Of a stretch of 64,000 nucleotides of DNA, positions 1 through 11,815 are shown one piece after another. Origin of the DNA: Sialis fuliginosa (lineage: Eukaryota; Arthropoda; Insecta; Megaloptera; Sialidae); the NCBI GenBank assembly GCA_961205875.1, contig OY540809.1, forward strand, positions 10,428,267 through 10,492,266, in the 5' to 3' direction. The notes beneath the pieces are model-generated. The model was not told the DNA's origin. It did not search any database and saw only the letters and a list, made by a program, of their open reading frames with translations. The position numbers and the translations under genes were made by a program. The stretch's first letter is position 1, and each line of letters starts with the position of its first letter.

Positions 1-561
1 AGGTAAAAATAGAGAGCAACTTAACACCTGTTATTTTTCCCACATACCTACCTATTGACTTTTGGTGACAATTGGAATTAAAATTTATTATCTTGTGTGT
101 TAGGTAATGCATGAAGTAAAACGAAAAATACAATTTTTATCACATTTTCTATTTGTCAATAAAATTAAATTTAAATAACATATTTTGATATGAATTTAAG
201 TAAATGTATATATAAGTATATAGGTATGTATATATAAATTGTTGAAACTACTTTCAAGAAGATAGTAAAAAAGATAAAAATAGATTTTAACCTAATTTTT
301 GAATTAATAATTCACATTATAAGTAATGCATATTTTGAAAACATTTATAGTAATGTCCGATCGGCTTGCAGATGTTATTTATACGCAAGGATATTTGTAT
401 ACAAATCCAATTAAAATTCCTAAACGTAATCAAAGATGTATCAATAATTTCACTGATAAATCAAGACTCGACGTATTTATGGGAAAACATGCATGTATGT
501 TTAGAATAAATCTAGGGAAGTAGTTTTACTGTTATTGTTTAAAAAATAGTATTTACTAGTG
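1..561. other. AT-rich DNA, nothing recognised
   Basis: I see no gene, RNA or clear repeat boundary here. The frame at 326-523 (65 codons) has no recognisable domain and is typical of chance frames in AT-rich DNA. Confidence 0.5.
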
Positions 562-687
562 CAGGGGTGTCTAAAATGATATATTTCGATAGGTTCTATC
601 AATTTTAATAAAATATCTAAATACATTTTAAATTGTTTATACAAGTGGGGTTTTAAATTTAAAAGATAATACTTTTGGACACCCCTG
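562..687. mobile_element. 126-bp hAT-like miniature inverted-repeat element
   Basis: It starts CAGGGGTGTCTAAAA and ends TTTTGGACACCCCTG, giving about 15 bp of terminal inverted repeat with one mismatch. CAGGG ends are usual for hAT non-autonomous elements. The flanking octamers TACTAGTG and TATGAATG match at 5 of 8 positions, a weak target duplication. There is no coding capacity. The hAT assignment is inferred from the termini only. Confidence 0.6.
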
Positions 688-1630
688 TATGAATGTATTG
701 TATTTAAATTGAATTATAAAATATGTAGATTTAGATAATTATATTTTTGCAATATTAGTAATATATGTAGAGATAATTGATTATTGATTAGTTATTTATG
801 GATTATGAAATATATTACCGGCATTATCAATATACATACATACAGGGGCGACCTTAGCGAATTTGGCACCCTGGGAATGATTTTGCTACTCTCCCCCTCC
901 CGGAACGATCATTTCATCAAATCAATAAATAAAGATAATGTATTTTATAACAATATGTATGATTTAATATTTGCTAATTTTTAATATATACCTACTTCGG
1001 AATTTAAAGTAGGTAGATACTTAATAACAATTACATTTCGTAGATTGGTTTATCGGTACCAAATTAAAATACTTGTACTTTTTTCTTAAAGATAAAAAAA
1101 TTCTCTATGCGGCTGTCCGCTAAATTTATTATTGGAAAATAACAAACATTTTTGGTCTATTGTGTATTGGGTAATGTTTGGGAAGAAAAAGGTTTTGTAT
1201 GACAATCCAAAAACTTGAATAGGTATTTCCAATAGTACCAATTCCCGTTTATCTTTTACAAATTCACCACTAACACTCGAGCAAATAAATCTCGGTTTTA
1301 CCCTTAATTTAACATCTACAACAATCATTGCTAAATTTGAAGACGTCCGATGCAAATTTTCACTTCCTTGACGGTAGGTAAATATACGCGGGATTTATTA
1401 TTGGATCAACATTATTGCGAGGACCATCGAGAGAGAGTGGACACTCGTTCACGCAAGAGCAACAACCTAGAACGCATCTGAAATATTTGTACACGGTGAT
1501 CGCCCCTCTGTAGTGGTGGTTCTGGGCGACAGGGGTGCTCTCAGGATTTTGCCGCCCCTAATATTTTACGTTCACTACTGTCCATACATTTTTAGGCACC
1601 GATTGTCTTAAAAAACACATTTCCAATTAC
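688..1630. other. AT-rich stretch with GGGGCG-type repeat fragments
   Basis: A fragment beginning CAGGGGCGACCTTAG at 843 resembles one at about 23460 (shared GATCATTWCATCAARTCAAT). A C-rich piece reading GCCGCCCCTA lies at 1551-1560. They could be the two ends of one diverged hAT-like element, but no target duplication is visible. The frame at 1086-1355 (minus, 89 codons) shows no known domain. Confidence 0.3.
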
Positions 1631-2264
1631 ACAGCTACACAAAAAAAGTGTGGAGCAAAAAAAGCGACCTATTTTTTGGAATTTTCTGCTTACCAGTTTT
1701 TTAAAATTTGAGCTTGAATTTTGGGTTTAGGTTGAATTTTTTCAAGTTGGCTAAACCCAAGGTATGTAAAATACAAGGTAGCTTCAGTAGCTTGGTGCGA
1801 GAGAGGGAAACACGTCATCTGTGGTGTCCAAATGTAGAGGGGGAATGATGCGCCCAATCATAACAAATATAGCCTTGTAACTCAGTGCGAGAAGGGGAAA
1901 ATACGTCATCTGGGGTACCCAAGCTGATTGGTCAAAATTCACTGAGGTAACCTGTGTATTTACTAACTTTGGGCTAAACCCAAAATTCAAACTTAAATAA
2001 TAAAAAACTGGTAAGCAGAAAATTCCAAAAATTTGGATTTCGACTATACTCGACCACTACTACAATGCTATATAAGTCGCTTTTTTGGTAACGCACATTT
2101 TTTTTTTGGAAAAATTTAACCTAAACCCAAAATTCAAGCTCCAATAAAAAAAAATAATAAGCGGAAAATTCCAAAAAATTGAATTTAGATTATGTTCGAA
2201 CAATACTACAATGCTATTTAGGTCGTTTTTTTGGATCCGCATTTTCTTTTTGTATAGGAGTGTT
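1631..2264. mobile_element. Foldback element with duplicated right arm
   Basis: The left arm (AGCTACACAAAAAAAGTG, then GGAATTTTCTGCTTACCAG) is answered in inverted orientation at about 2008-2110 and again, more diverged, at about 2150-2262, ending CTTTTTGTATAGGAGTG. The interior carries two direct copies of a block containing GTGCGAGA...TACGTCATCTG around 1796 and 1886. It is non-coding; the short frames are arm shadows. Superfamily unknown; the exact ends are uncertain by a few bases. Confidence 0.6.
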
Positions 2265-2936
2265 ATTTGAGGATTGGTCGATTATTAAATCCTAATTAAT
2301 AATTGTCGGTTTTTTAAATCTATTTCTTTAATTTTCTTTAAAAAGTCGTTATGAGAAGTTAATCCTTTTGGCTTCTTAATGGATTTGTTGATTGAATGTT
2401 GAATATTTCTTGATTTTTGTTGTTGGGTTGATGGGAGGGGGGGTGGGGGTATAAGTGTATTAAGTTTTCATTATTTTAAAGGTATCTTATAATATTTAAA
2501 AAAAGTATATAAATTAGGTAGAATATAAAAATACTTCAAATATAAGTATGTATAAGTATTAAAATACGATACATTCAGAACTGACGACTGCATGTAAAGA
2601 TCTTTTAGGGTCTTAATCCGGCACTGATCGCGGTGGTGAAGCGACTGATAATCATTATTTATGGAAATGAGATACAGTATTCCGGTTTCACGAAATCCTT
2701 AATTACGAACTTTTTGTAATTCAATTTTTTTCTCTACTCTTTTCTCTTTGGTCTGCTGATTCGGACGTTGCATTAGGAGGTGTACTATTATGTATACATA
2801 GTAACATATACATGTAAGAGGCCACTGGACTTTTAATTAATGAATAATACGAGTATTTTGTTAGAATTATTTAACTGTGTTAATTATTAGGCTAGGGTCA
2901 ATCTTATTTTTATTGTCATCGGCTCTTAGACTATAT
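2265..2936. other. AT-rich DNA, nothing assigned
   Basis: This holds a short G-rich run around 2435-2452 and a modestly GC-richer patch near 2600-2690. I recognise no gene or element end. Confidence 0.4.
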
Positions 2937-3337
2937 AAGGGACCATCCATAAATTATGTCACACAAATGTCATGGTTTTTGATCTCCCCCTTCGGTCTTG
3001 TTACAGGTTGACACATTTGTGTGATCCCCCCTTCTGTTGTGACGTCACACAAATTTCAAAACAATAATTATAGGTACTCAAAATCAACGAAACAATTTTT
3101 TTTACTTCATTGCTGTTTATATTATTTTTATTTATATGAAAATGAAAATTTCCCAATAACTTTTCACAGGTCCCGTGTTTCTAACAACATATTAATTTTT
3201 CTTCACATTTTTGCTCTTAGAATTCATATAAAATTCATTGTTTTGATATTTTAGATGTGACGTCATGAATCTTGTGAGTCCTCCTCCTTGTCACACCACG
3301 TCACACTTTGTAGACCTCCCCTCCACCTTAACGTATG
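2937..3337 (+). repeat. Arthropod 'GGGACCATCCATAAATTATG' repeat, right end missing
   Basis: It begins AGGGACCATCCATAAATTA and holds several TGTGACGTCA and TCACACAAAT motifs next to C-rich runs (GATCTCCCCC, GATCCCCCCTTC). A related copy starts GGGGGCATCCATTAATTACG near 55578. I recall families of this form as common in arthropod genomes. The expected mirror-image end is not seen, and a family-C element abuts directly at 3338. The frame at 3021-3254 lies inside it and is not a gene. Confidence 0.5.
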
Positions 3338-3837
3338 AAGGTACTGTCACTAGTTTTGGATAATACCCCAGTGTTAGATTCTTGTTTAATTAAATGTACT
3401 AAATTATAAATATTTGTTGATATTTGATTACTGGCATTACCATAATTTATTTACACTTTACTGAAAAATTGCTTAACTTGATGACAATCGGCCCATGGGT
3501 GTCGAAATGGTGGACATTTAAATTAATTATTAATGTGATTTATTTATTAATTATTTTATTATCATAAATCTGCTTTACATTGTTTAAAATTTTACGATTA
3601 TTTATTTTATAATTTTTGTGTCGTAGTACTTATCATTTTGTAATCATTAGCAAGTGTCCACCACATTACTGGAGAAAAACATAAACAAAATAAAAGGCTA
3701 TAATTTAAAAAACAAACTATATTTGCGGACTTTGATAATGAAATTGATTTAATAAAAATGAGTTTATGAGAATTACAAAAAATAATCAATTTCCAAAATA
3801 CAGTATACCTTACTCTTAAAGCATCCAATATTGGTGC
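3338..3837 (-). mobile_element. Family C miniature element, degraded copy
   Basis: This aligns along its length with copies at 20593, 35340, 36463 and 39501, sharing GTCGTAGTACTTA, TTACTGGAGAAAAA and GATGACAATCGGCC blocks. The termini are decayed (AAGGTACTGTCACTAG at the left, CAATATTGGTGC at the right). The family is about 510-540 bp with inverted ends near AAGGTACTGGCACCAGT and codes for nothing. The frame at 3607-3828 is a shadow of it. Confidence 0.75.
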
Positions 3838-4626
3838 AAAAAATTAATTATATTTTAAATGATTATTTCTGAGTAAAACCTTGGTCACGAAATAAATCAA
3901 AATTCTGCTTTTAAATTAAATACTTAATTGATATAATTAGAATATATCTATAAATAAGCATTCACGGAAAGCGAATATTTAATTGGCCACACATAAAAAT
4001 CTAACCTACATTTTTATCACCTGTGTGCGAGTTCATAAATATATGAAACAGAAATAATTTACATTAAGTTATTTTTGTAATCGTAATCAAGGTTCGTTCG
4101 GGCAATTCGATCGGACATGTGTTAGTGTTATGTATACTTTACACATACACAAACAGTGCAAATCTATGTGTGTGTGTGTACATACACCGAATGCATTGTA
4201 ATAAACGCAAATCAATATAAAAACATACATATCAAACAATCGAATAAATCAAATGGCAGGTTCGTTGACTTTCCGAAATACCCACACCGATATATGTATG
4301 TAAAGATTGAATGCATAGATTATAAATGTGTAGTACAACATTACATCATCTGAAAATAACATCATTCAGGAGTGGAGCTAGGGTTACTTTAACGGTCACT
4401 ATTGTTCGTGTGATATTGCGGGGGTGGGTGATTTTTTGTAACGGTCAGTGTGGTCGCATGATTGGATTTTTAATTATTGAGATTGCAGAGAGCTGATTAT
4501 GAAGAGGATGGTGGTTTGTTTGTATTTCGCTTTTATGGGTTTTTAATACAGCACTAGATATTATAGTTTAATATAACTAACTAGTCCTTTAACTGCATAA
4601 AAAACATCTGCCAAGTAAATGCACAG
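3838..4626. other. AT-rich DNA with a short GT microsatellite
   Basis: A (GT)n run sits at about 4164-4178 and a T/G-rich patch at 4375-4470. The sequence at 4597-4626, just outside family-A copy 1, is also shared with the flank of copy 3 at 24890 (CATCTGC..AGTAAATG), so the family-A unit may extend further left than its TGCTTCCTCG end. Confidence 0.4.
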
Positions 4627-6983
4627 TGCTTCCTCGTGCTAAATACAAAGGTAGTTAATTATTGAACAATTTAAATGAAAACCGATAATGTTGAGATAAA
4701 TTGCCTGGAATTGGTTAAGGGTCAATCCATATGAACTGGTCCAGCACTGGTTGCTCAATCATTCTAAAAAAAATTGATTTTTTATGTGTAATTACCCTAA
4801 CATGTTGGTAGTTCGAAACGACCATTATTTTAATTTTATTGTTTTTTGTTTTCGCGTGACGGCCATATTTGTTCTACAGGTCGCAGCATTTTTTGTACTT
4901 TAAAGGGTTTGCGGAAACTAAAATATCTCAGCTTCTATTAAACTTTTCAACATCGGAGTAAAAGCAAATTATTCAGAATAAAACGGGCTACAAGATTACT
5001 TCTAGACATTTTCACCTAAATGTTATCCTAAAGGGTGAAATTTCAGCCTTAATTCTTAGTTCTATTTTTGAAAAAATCCCATTTTCAAGGGGATGTTTTT
5101 GCAAGAAGGGGAAAAGTTAACAAGTCAAATTATTTTTTACAAATAGGTGGGTACTAGTTGTATTCACACACCAAAGTTCAATTCTGAGACTTGCCCCCCT
5201 TTATTTCAAAAAATTCTCAAAATTTGAAAATTTGAGAAAATTACACTTTTCAAAGCTAAATAACTCTGGTGGGGGACCAGATAAAAATCTGAAATTTTAG
5301 CCCATAATAGTATTATATAATGGTATTATGTACCAAAAATTTTGAGATTGAGATTTGATTACAAGCAGTGATATTGCAACCACAAAAATGTATGTTTCAA
5401 TGAGCGTATACATGTTGTAATTTTGTTTCAATAATAATTAAAACATTTTATATCTTTGTTATGAGTTACTTTAAGTTATTATATGTGTTATAAATTTTTA
5501 AAGCTGACCTAATTTTCTATCTAAAAATAAAATATATATAGGGTGAAACCTTTGAAAAACAAAAGTTGACATCATTTCCGGTTCAACCGGAAGTGACAGA
5601 AAATAAAAAATTAGATTTTAAAAACATTAAGAAAAAATACAATTTTTTTCTTCATTCAAGCATTCTTCTATTTCCAAGAAGAAAAAAGATAGTAATAGAT
5701 ATTATATTAATGTTGACACTCTGTATTAACATATGAACTCCTATTGAATATTGTGGTTGCAATACCACTGCCTGTAGTTAAATCTCAATCTCAAAATTTT
5801 TGGTACATAATACCATTATGTAGTACTATTATGGGCTAAAATTTCAGATTTTTATCTGGTCCCCCACCAGAGTTATTTAGGTTTGAAAAGTGCCATTTTC
5901 TCAAATTTTCAAATTTTGAGAATTTTTTGAAATAAAGGGGGGCAAGTCTCAAAGTTGAACTTTGGTGTGTGAATACAACTAGTACCCACCTATTTGTAAA
6001 AAATAATTTGACTTGTTAACTTTTCCCCTTCTTGCAAAAACATCCCCTTGAAAATGGGATTTTTTCAAAAATAGAACTAAGAATTAAGGTTGAAATTTCA
6101 CCCTTTAGGATAACATTTAGGTAAAAATGTCTAGAAGTAATCTTGTAGCCCGTTTTATTCTGAATAATTTGCTTTTACTCCGATGTTAAAAGGTTTGATA
6201 GAAGCTGAGATATTTTGGTTTCCGCAAACCCTTTAAAGTACAAAAAATGCTGCGACCTGTAGAACAAATATGGCCGTCACGCGACAACAAAAAACAATAA
6301 AATTAAAATAATGGTCGTTTCGAACTACCAACATGTTAGGGTAATTACACACAAAAAATCATTTTTTTTTAGAATGGCCAAGCAACCATTTAATTTAATT
6401 TTGGACCATTTCATATGGATTGACCCTTAACCATTTAATTTTTATACAATTTTACTAAAAAATATTAGTTCGAAATTTTTCTCAAGACACACCTGATTCT
6501 ATTTTCGTATATTTTTAATTTTTTGACATGTCAATTCAGAAAAACAAAACACGAATTTTTAAAATAAATTGAGATAAATCTTTGTAAGGGAATATTTTAC
6601 AACAAACGTTGTAGACCCATATTATAGGAAATTTAATGCTCTACAAAAAAGATTCTATAAAATTTTCACATTAAATGTGTAGTTCTTGAGATATCTTGAA
6701 AAAATAAATATTTCGGAATGTCACCCCTCCAGACCCAACCATCCGACCAAGTTTCAATAATATCGGTTCAGTGGTTCATGAGTTATGCGTGTGACAAGGA
6801 TTCAGGGGACAGACGGACGGACGGACGGACACACGGACAGACAGACAGACACGGAACGAAAAGTGTTTGTCTTGACGTGAAACGGATAAATCAATTTAAA
6901 ATTTTGAAATCGGAGAACATTTTTTTTGTCTCAATCTGAAACGATCACAATGCTTCTCGTATCTTCGATATTGCGAGGAAGCA
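4627..6983 (+). mobile_element. Family A repeat copy 1, split by a nested foldback
   Basis: The ends are TGCTTCCTCG and CGAGGAAGCA, a perfect 10-bp inverted repeat. Other copies lie at 16680-17380, 24350-24889 (minus), 7033-7311 (minus, partial), 19362-19590 (partial) and 52560/56399 (split). Without the nested insertion it is about 645 bp. The right half holds GGTTCAGTGGTTCATGAG followed by a GACA/GACG short tandem repeat at 6809-6850. It is non-coding; the open frame at 6718-6939 is read from the repeat. Superfamily not established. Confidence 0.75.
4719..6426. mobile_element. 1.7-kb TTAA-flanked foldback element (piggyBac-like)
   Basis: This is two arms of about 665 bp (4719-5383 and 5753-6426) that are near-perfect reverse complements around a spacer of about 370 bp. 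The termini are GGGTCAATCCATATGA and TCATATGGATTGACCC. It is flanked by TTAA on both sides (4715-4718, 6427-6430), which sits in the middle of a family-A copy. The unoccupied site is preserved in copy 3 at 24800-24815. TTAA duplication with GGG/CCC ends is the habit of piggyBac-type elements. No transposase is present, so this would be non-autonomous. A half copy lies at 41198-41678. Confidence 0.85.
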
Positions 6984-7032
6984 AAAAGGAAATTACTTTT
7001 TTATGACTGAAAATCATTTATTAACGTTGATT

Positions 7033-7311
7033 TTTTGCTTACTTGCAATATCGAAGGATCGTTTTAGAATGAAATAAAAAAAATTGTTCTCCGATTTCAA
7101 AATTTTAAATTTATATATGTTTCCGTTTCAGGTCAAAACAAACACTTTTCATTCCGTGTCTGTCTGTCTGTTCTCTGAATCCTTGTCACACGGATAACTC
7201 ATGAACCACTGAACCGATATTAATAAAACTTGGTTGGATGGTTGAGTTTGGCTTGAGGACGGTCTCATTTCAAAATCATCAAAATTTTGGGTAAGGGGGA
7301 GGGGTGACAGA
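7033..7311 (-). mobile_element. Family A partial copy, inverted against copy 1
   Basis: This starts 49 bp after copy 1 ends, in opposite orientation, so 6718-7311 is a tail-to-tail inverted pair. It carries the same ATTGCAATATCGAAG terminus (degraded to TTGCTTACTTGC), GTCTGTCTGTC run and GAACCACTGAACCGATATTA block. The inner half of the family is missing. Confidence 0.75.
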
Positions 7312-7545
7312 GGTGATAGATAATACAGATTTCTGTATAATAGATCGATAAAACAGGTTTTTAGTTTTGATGGCTACGTCAAAAGAAGTATAACATTCGC
7401 GCGTACAAAGCTAATAATTTAGTAACCTATGTCCTTCCTAAGGATGTAACCTATCTCCCTGCTAGATTTCATTAAGATCGGTTTAGCCGTGAAAAGGTAA
7501 GAAACAGACAGACACACATTCGAATTTATAATATTAGTATGGAAT
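7311..7545 (-). mobile_element. Lepidoptera-type repeat (CTAATATTATAAATGCGAA family)
   Basis: Read on the minus strand it begins CCATACTAATATTATAAATT, then a GTGTGTCTGTCTG run, then the 'AAACCGATCTTAATGAAATC' and 'AAGGACATAGGTTAC' blocks. Copies lie at 26745, 33300, 37914 and 48110. I recognise this layout from lepidopteran genomes, where such units are usually classed as non-autonomous Helitron-like or SINE-like. The class is not decided here. Confidence 0.65.
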
Positions 7546-9050
7546 TCTTGAATACTATTCACAAACTTAATAATAATTGTCTCGATTGTAAAATTTGTAA
7601 ATCAGATATATTTTGAACTGTACTGTGTCTATACATATGTATATATTATATATACCTAGGTATAAAATGATCATTTTGAAATTCAGCTGACCTTTCATAA
7701 AGATTCTAATTACGATCCTGCTATGTATGTATGATAATATTATCTCACAGTGCAGCCAACTGATAACGTTTATTATAATTCAAATGCTAATTTGATGGAT
7801 CGTTCAATAACACAGATATTAAAATTTTGTTTATTTTTCGGAAAAATATGCTACAAATCATCGATCTTTAAAAATATGTCCCATTAAATGTTTTTTTTGC
7901 CATGATCTTATATTACTGTATCATGTTCATAAAAATAACGTAATCGTAATGAAATATCCTTTATTTAATTATTTATCCTATTTTTATATTTTTAAATAAA
8001 AGTTACTAAAATTGAAAACAACTTAAAATAAAAATTTAAGTTATTTTGCGGTTCCAAATTAAATAAACTATAAATAACCAAATACTTTACATTCCATGAT
8101 GATTGGTGCTCAGCTATAAATTTTTGTAATGTATTTATTTTTATATATTAATTAGCGTAGAATTAGTGAAAAAGAGGTTAAAATGATTTTTTTTATAAAC
8201 AAATATACGCAAAATTCAAATATAGAAAGATATATAAATGATAATAATTTTTGAGTCATCTTAGTGGCATTTTAAAGTTTGAATTTATATTTCAAAATTT
8301 GCTTTTTGATTTTAGAATAATTTTGATCGTCAAAAATATAATGATTAAAAAATTTGATTATATTTTTTTATGGGAAAGAATTCTTATAATTTTTTAAACG
8401 ATTGTAAAATCTCAGATCTTCCCATTATTTTCATAACATATTTGAATGCTTCAATAGTTCTTAAATATGATTAAAGTTATTTAAAAAAAATTAAAAATCA
8501 TCTTTACAAATATGCGTACCGTATTTTTTGCTATAAAATTCACAAATACTATATAAATTAGTGATTCACAAACTCGTTTTAAAGGTACGTAAATACACGT
8601 ACAATTCTAAATGAGAATTATACATACCGACAAGTAGTAGATGGTTGACCTGTTAAGTAGGTAATGTAATAAAATAAAAGTAAAAGTAAGAACATGCAAA
8701 TTATTCGTAAAATATATATCTCATTGTTATATAATAATTATTACTATTAGATTTATGTAGGCAGAATTTTTATGATCTTGTCTATACTCTATTGTTTATA
8801 ATAAGTGGATTTTATATATTTTATTTGGACTGTATCACTTTTGATATTAAAGATTGTTCTAAATAAGAAAAGTAGGTTACATTTATTAAAATATTACACT
8901 ATGAAAGATGAATGCCAATTTTGGATTTGTTTGAAATTATTACCTCAATGACGTCAACAAAGGTTAAAAATATGAATAAGTTTAAGTATCTACCTGCCTT
9001 AAAGTAAGGTAATACGAGTAAGTACTAAAAAATTTGATTTCTTTTTTAAA
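7546..9050. other. AT-rich DNA, nothing recognised
   Basis: About 1.5 kb of very AT-rich sequence with no open frame above 60 codons and no inverted ends that I could find. Confidence 0.5.
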
Positions 9051-9265
9051 TTTTTAACCGATTTCAAAAAAGGAAGAGGTTCTCAATTTTTATGTAGATA
9101 TGTTCGCATGCACCGATTTTTTTTCTGTTCGAAAGAATACACTCCCGGGAGGGTCCCATATAAATTTTATCAGAATTTGACCAAGAATTTTGAAGATGCG
9201 TCACTCATAAAGAAAAAAAACTAAAAAAAGTTTTTTTAGGATTTTTTTGAAATCGTTTATTTTTT
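9051..9265 (+). repeat. Diverged 'ACCGATTTCAAAAAAGG' lepidopteran repeat
   Basis: It begins ACCGATTTCAAAAAAGGAAG followed by AGGTTCTCAATTTTTATG, a variant of a block repeated at 25470-25500 that I associate with Lepidoptera. It has a poly-A/T-rich close. No termini are clear. Confidence 0.45.
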
Positions 9266-11272
9266 TAAATGTTTTTTATTACATTTTTCTTACTGCCTTT
9301 TACCTAAGCACAACAGCGTAGATAGTAACTATTTAATTAAAATATGCGTATTTATTTTAATAATTGCATAATATTGAATATCAACAGCTATAAAGAGAAA
9401 TAAAAATATGTGTTGTATCATTAAATACTTGGAAGATAATATATTGCATTATTAAAATTGCTCTTTAACTTTTGATCTCAGCTTCATTTCCTGTCGACAA
9501 GTTATGTTTCAGGGAACGTGTGTAAGTATAGTCTATGTATTTATAAAAAGTAATTAACGCATATATACTTACTGGAAAATATTTAACTATACATATAGAT
9601 AAAACCATTTTAGAAACAAGAGATAAGAGTATTTAATTACAACCAGTAAGTATGTTTAATTTATACAAATACCTAAAATAAATTAAACGAAATTATATTG
9701 TGGTATTTGTGGTTTTATTAGCGAAATGCTTTTTAAAATTTATTGTTTTTTATTAAATTGAAGATAACTTTTTGCCCTTTCCTGAATAAATTCACTTCTG
9801 AGCTATATTAAACAACATAGAACACTTAATTAACATTAAGTTTGAATAATAATTAATTGGAAAATATATTAAAATTTATAAACGACTATTTTAATATACC
9901 ATTAGATTTTTTAAGTGTTTCGTACCGAAATCGGAAAAAGGAACACAAAGAATAAACATTACTGTGTCTGTTTGCTTGTCAGACTTTTAACTACTGACCG
10001 TTTCACATTAAAAGCTGATATTTGGTATTTAATATAGTAAATTGACTGAATAGACCTGAGTCATAAAAATAAAATTTTATATTTTTGGTGCTTTTTAAGG
10101 AGGATAAATGGAGTATCAAATGAAATCTGATGATTTTAATTTTTGAAAAAATGGTATTTTCGGCATAAAATTAATACAAATTCAAAGGGCTCACTGTCAA
10201 TATAATTGATAAGTAAATTTGATGGTCTCACAATTTGTAAAGTTATAATTATTCACAGTGTGAAGTTATAAAAATGTGATTTCTCTGTTATTTTATATTC
10301 TGAAAAAGAGCTCAAACTCGCGTTTTTTAGTGGTACACTCGTTATTAGATTTAATTAACATTATTTTAATAATTAATACGTTTTTTAATAAAACCGTATC
10401 AAAGTGTTACCCCTAGTAAAAGAATATCAAATAATTTTCCCACGCTGCCAGTGATGTCCTTCATGATATACATAATTTATAAAAAATGTATTGCATAACG
10501 TAGGGAAGTAGCAAATTATTTTTATGTCACAATTAATTAGATACGGACCTGCTTCCAAAACAACAAAATTAAAACACGTATCTAAAATTAAATAATCAAC
10601 ATCGGAAGCAGCAAGTAAGGTGTAATTTTCGAGGAATCGATCAGATTCGTAGAACTGACCGGGCGTTTTAGCAGAAAAACCGTATTCGTTTCAATTCCCA
10701 AGAAACGTAGCGTCGTCATTGCCGTGCACTGCAGTAATTTGTTCCCACAAGGTGAAAAGAACGTTTAAATAGGTAATTTCTATTTGAATTCCTCTTGTGT
10801 GTACACATATGTATCACTGGTGCAGCAGCAACTTTGCTCAAGTCTTTCATTGTATACGCCCAGTGGCGTTACATTTACAAATGATTTTTTTTACAATTAT
10901 GTTTCCGTTTTTACAAATTCAGCCATCTAATTTTCTTTGACGTGAATAACGTTTAATGTTTTACGCCAGATACTAGGTGGGTATTTTAGAAACTTGATGT
11001 AACGCGCAGAGATCAGTTTTGCGCGCTATCGTAAATTTAAAATCAGTATATCTCGATTAGATCTACGAGGTATAAGTAAAAAACATTTAACCAGTTTTAA
11101 TGAGTGATAAATTTAATATTATAAAAAAACAATAAAAAGTTAAATTTTGTGTTTCCGCAATTTTGTTGCCATCTTGTGTCGGCCATATTGGATTCCTTTA
11201 AGAATTGTCGGATTGAAATACAATTGAAAATGCACAGACAGTTTGAGATTGAAAAATCGTGTGTCAGTTTTA
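9266..11272. other. AT-rich DNA with one GC-richer patch
   Basis: No gene is recognised. A GC-richer, apparently single-copy patch lies at about 10605-10760 (contains CGGGCGTTTTAGC and GTAGCGTCGTCATTGCCGTG). It could be a conserved regulatory block or an untranslated exon, but no splice-supported reading frame was found. A short CCAGTGGCGTTAC piece at about 10860 resembles the hAT-like end seen at 19683. Confidence 0.35.
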
Positions 11273-11445
11273 TGCCCTATTTCACAAACAATAGTTAGGT
11301 ATCTATAGTTTATTCCTGTTAGGTAACTTTAAATTCGACCATTTATTCAATTCAATTCTAACTTCAATAGTCCGTTAAAAGTTTTTTTGATTAGTGAAAC
11401 ATATAGAAGCAAACTGTAGATACTTATTGTTTGTGAAACCGGGCA
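11273..11445. mobile_element. 173-bp PIF/Harbinger-like MITE
   Basis: The left end TGCCCTATTTCACAAACAAT and right end ATTGTTTGTGAAACCGGGCA are inverted repeats, continuing into AGGTATCTATAG/CTGTAGATACTT. Both sides are flanked by TTA (11270-11272, 11446-11448). A three-base TWA duplication is the mark of PIF/Harbinger-type elements; the assignment rests on that and on the short length. Confidence 0.75.
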
Positions 11446-11815
11446 TTAAACTCATACATTTTATGTTTAGATTTAGAGGTGGTATAGAAATTTTGCAAAT
11501 ATAAAACTGCTATTTGTGGCCAGATAAATAAAACAAATTAAATTATAAGCCATTTTGTAAATTTATTTTATTTCTTTTTAAATGAATGTAAGTAGATCAA
11601 CACAACCATAAATTATACAAAAAAAGATTATTGGAGCATAAAGAAATAAGTGACTGATTGTGAAGTACTGTAGTTATTATTGTTACCAATAAAATTTTAT
11701 TGCATAGTAAAATTTTACATGATTAAACTTCTGTGATGGCAACAAACAACAGACAAAAACTATGGTTATGACTTATCAAATACAAATACCCTAACCATAA
11801 AAATTGTAAGAGTTT
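11446..11815. other. AT-rich DNA preceding the hammerhead-like motif
   Basis: No termini or frames are recognised. If the hammerhead-like motif belongs to a retroelement, part of that element should lie here, downstream on the minus strand, but I see no coding trace. Confidence 0.3.

Noticed and set aside
843..1560. A 718-bp hAT element with CAGGGGCG ends
   Set aside because: Only eight terminal bases agree and the flanks CATACATA and ATATTTTA do not match, so the two ends may be unrelated.
6718..6939. 73-codon frame containing a TDR/RTDGRTHGQTDR-like run
   Set aside because: The same peptide appears in the frame at 19412-19597 because both are family A repeats; the run is the GACA/GACG microsatellite translated.
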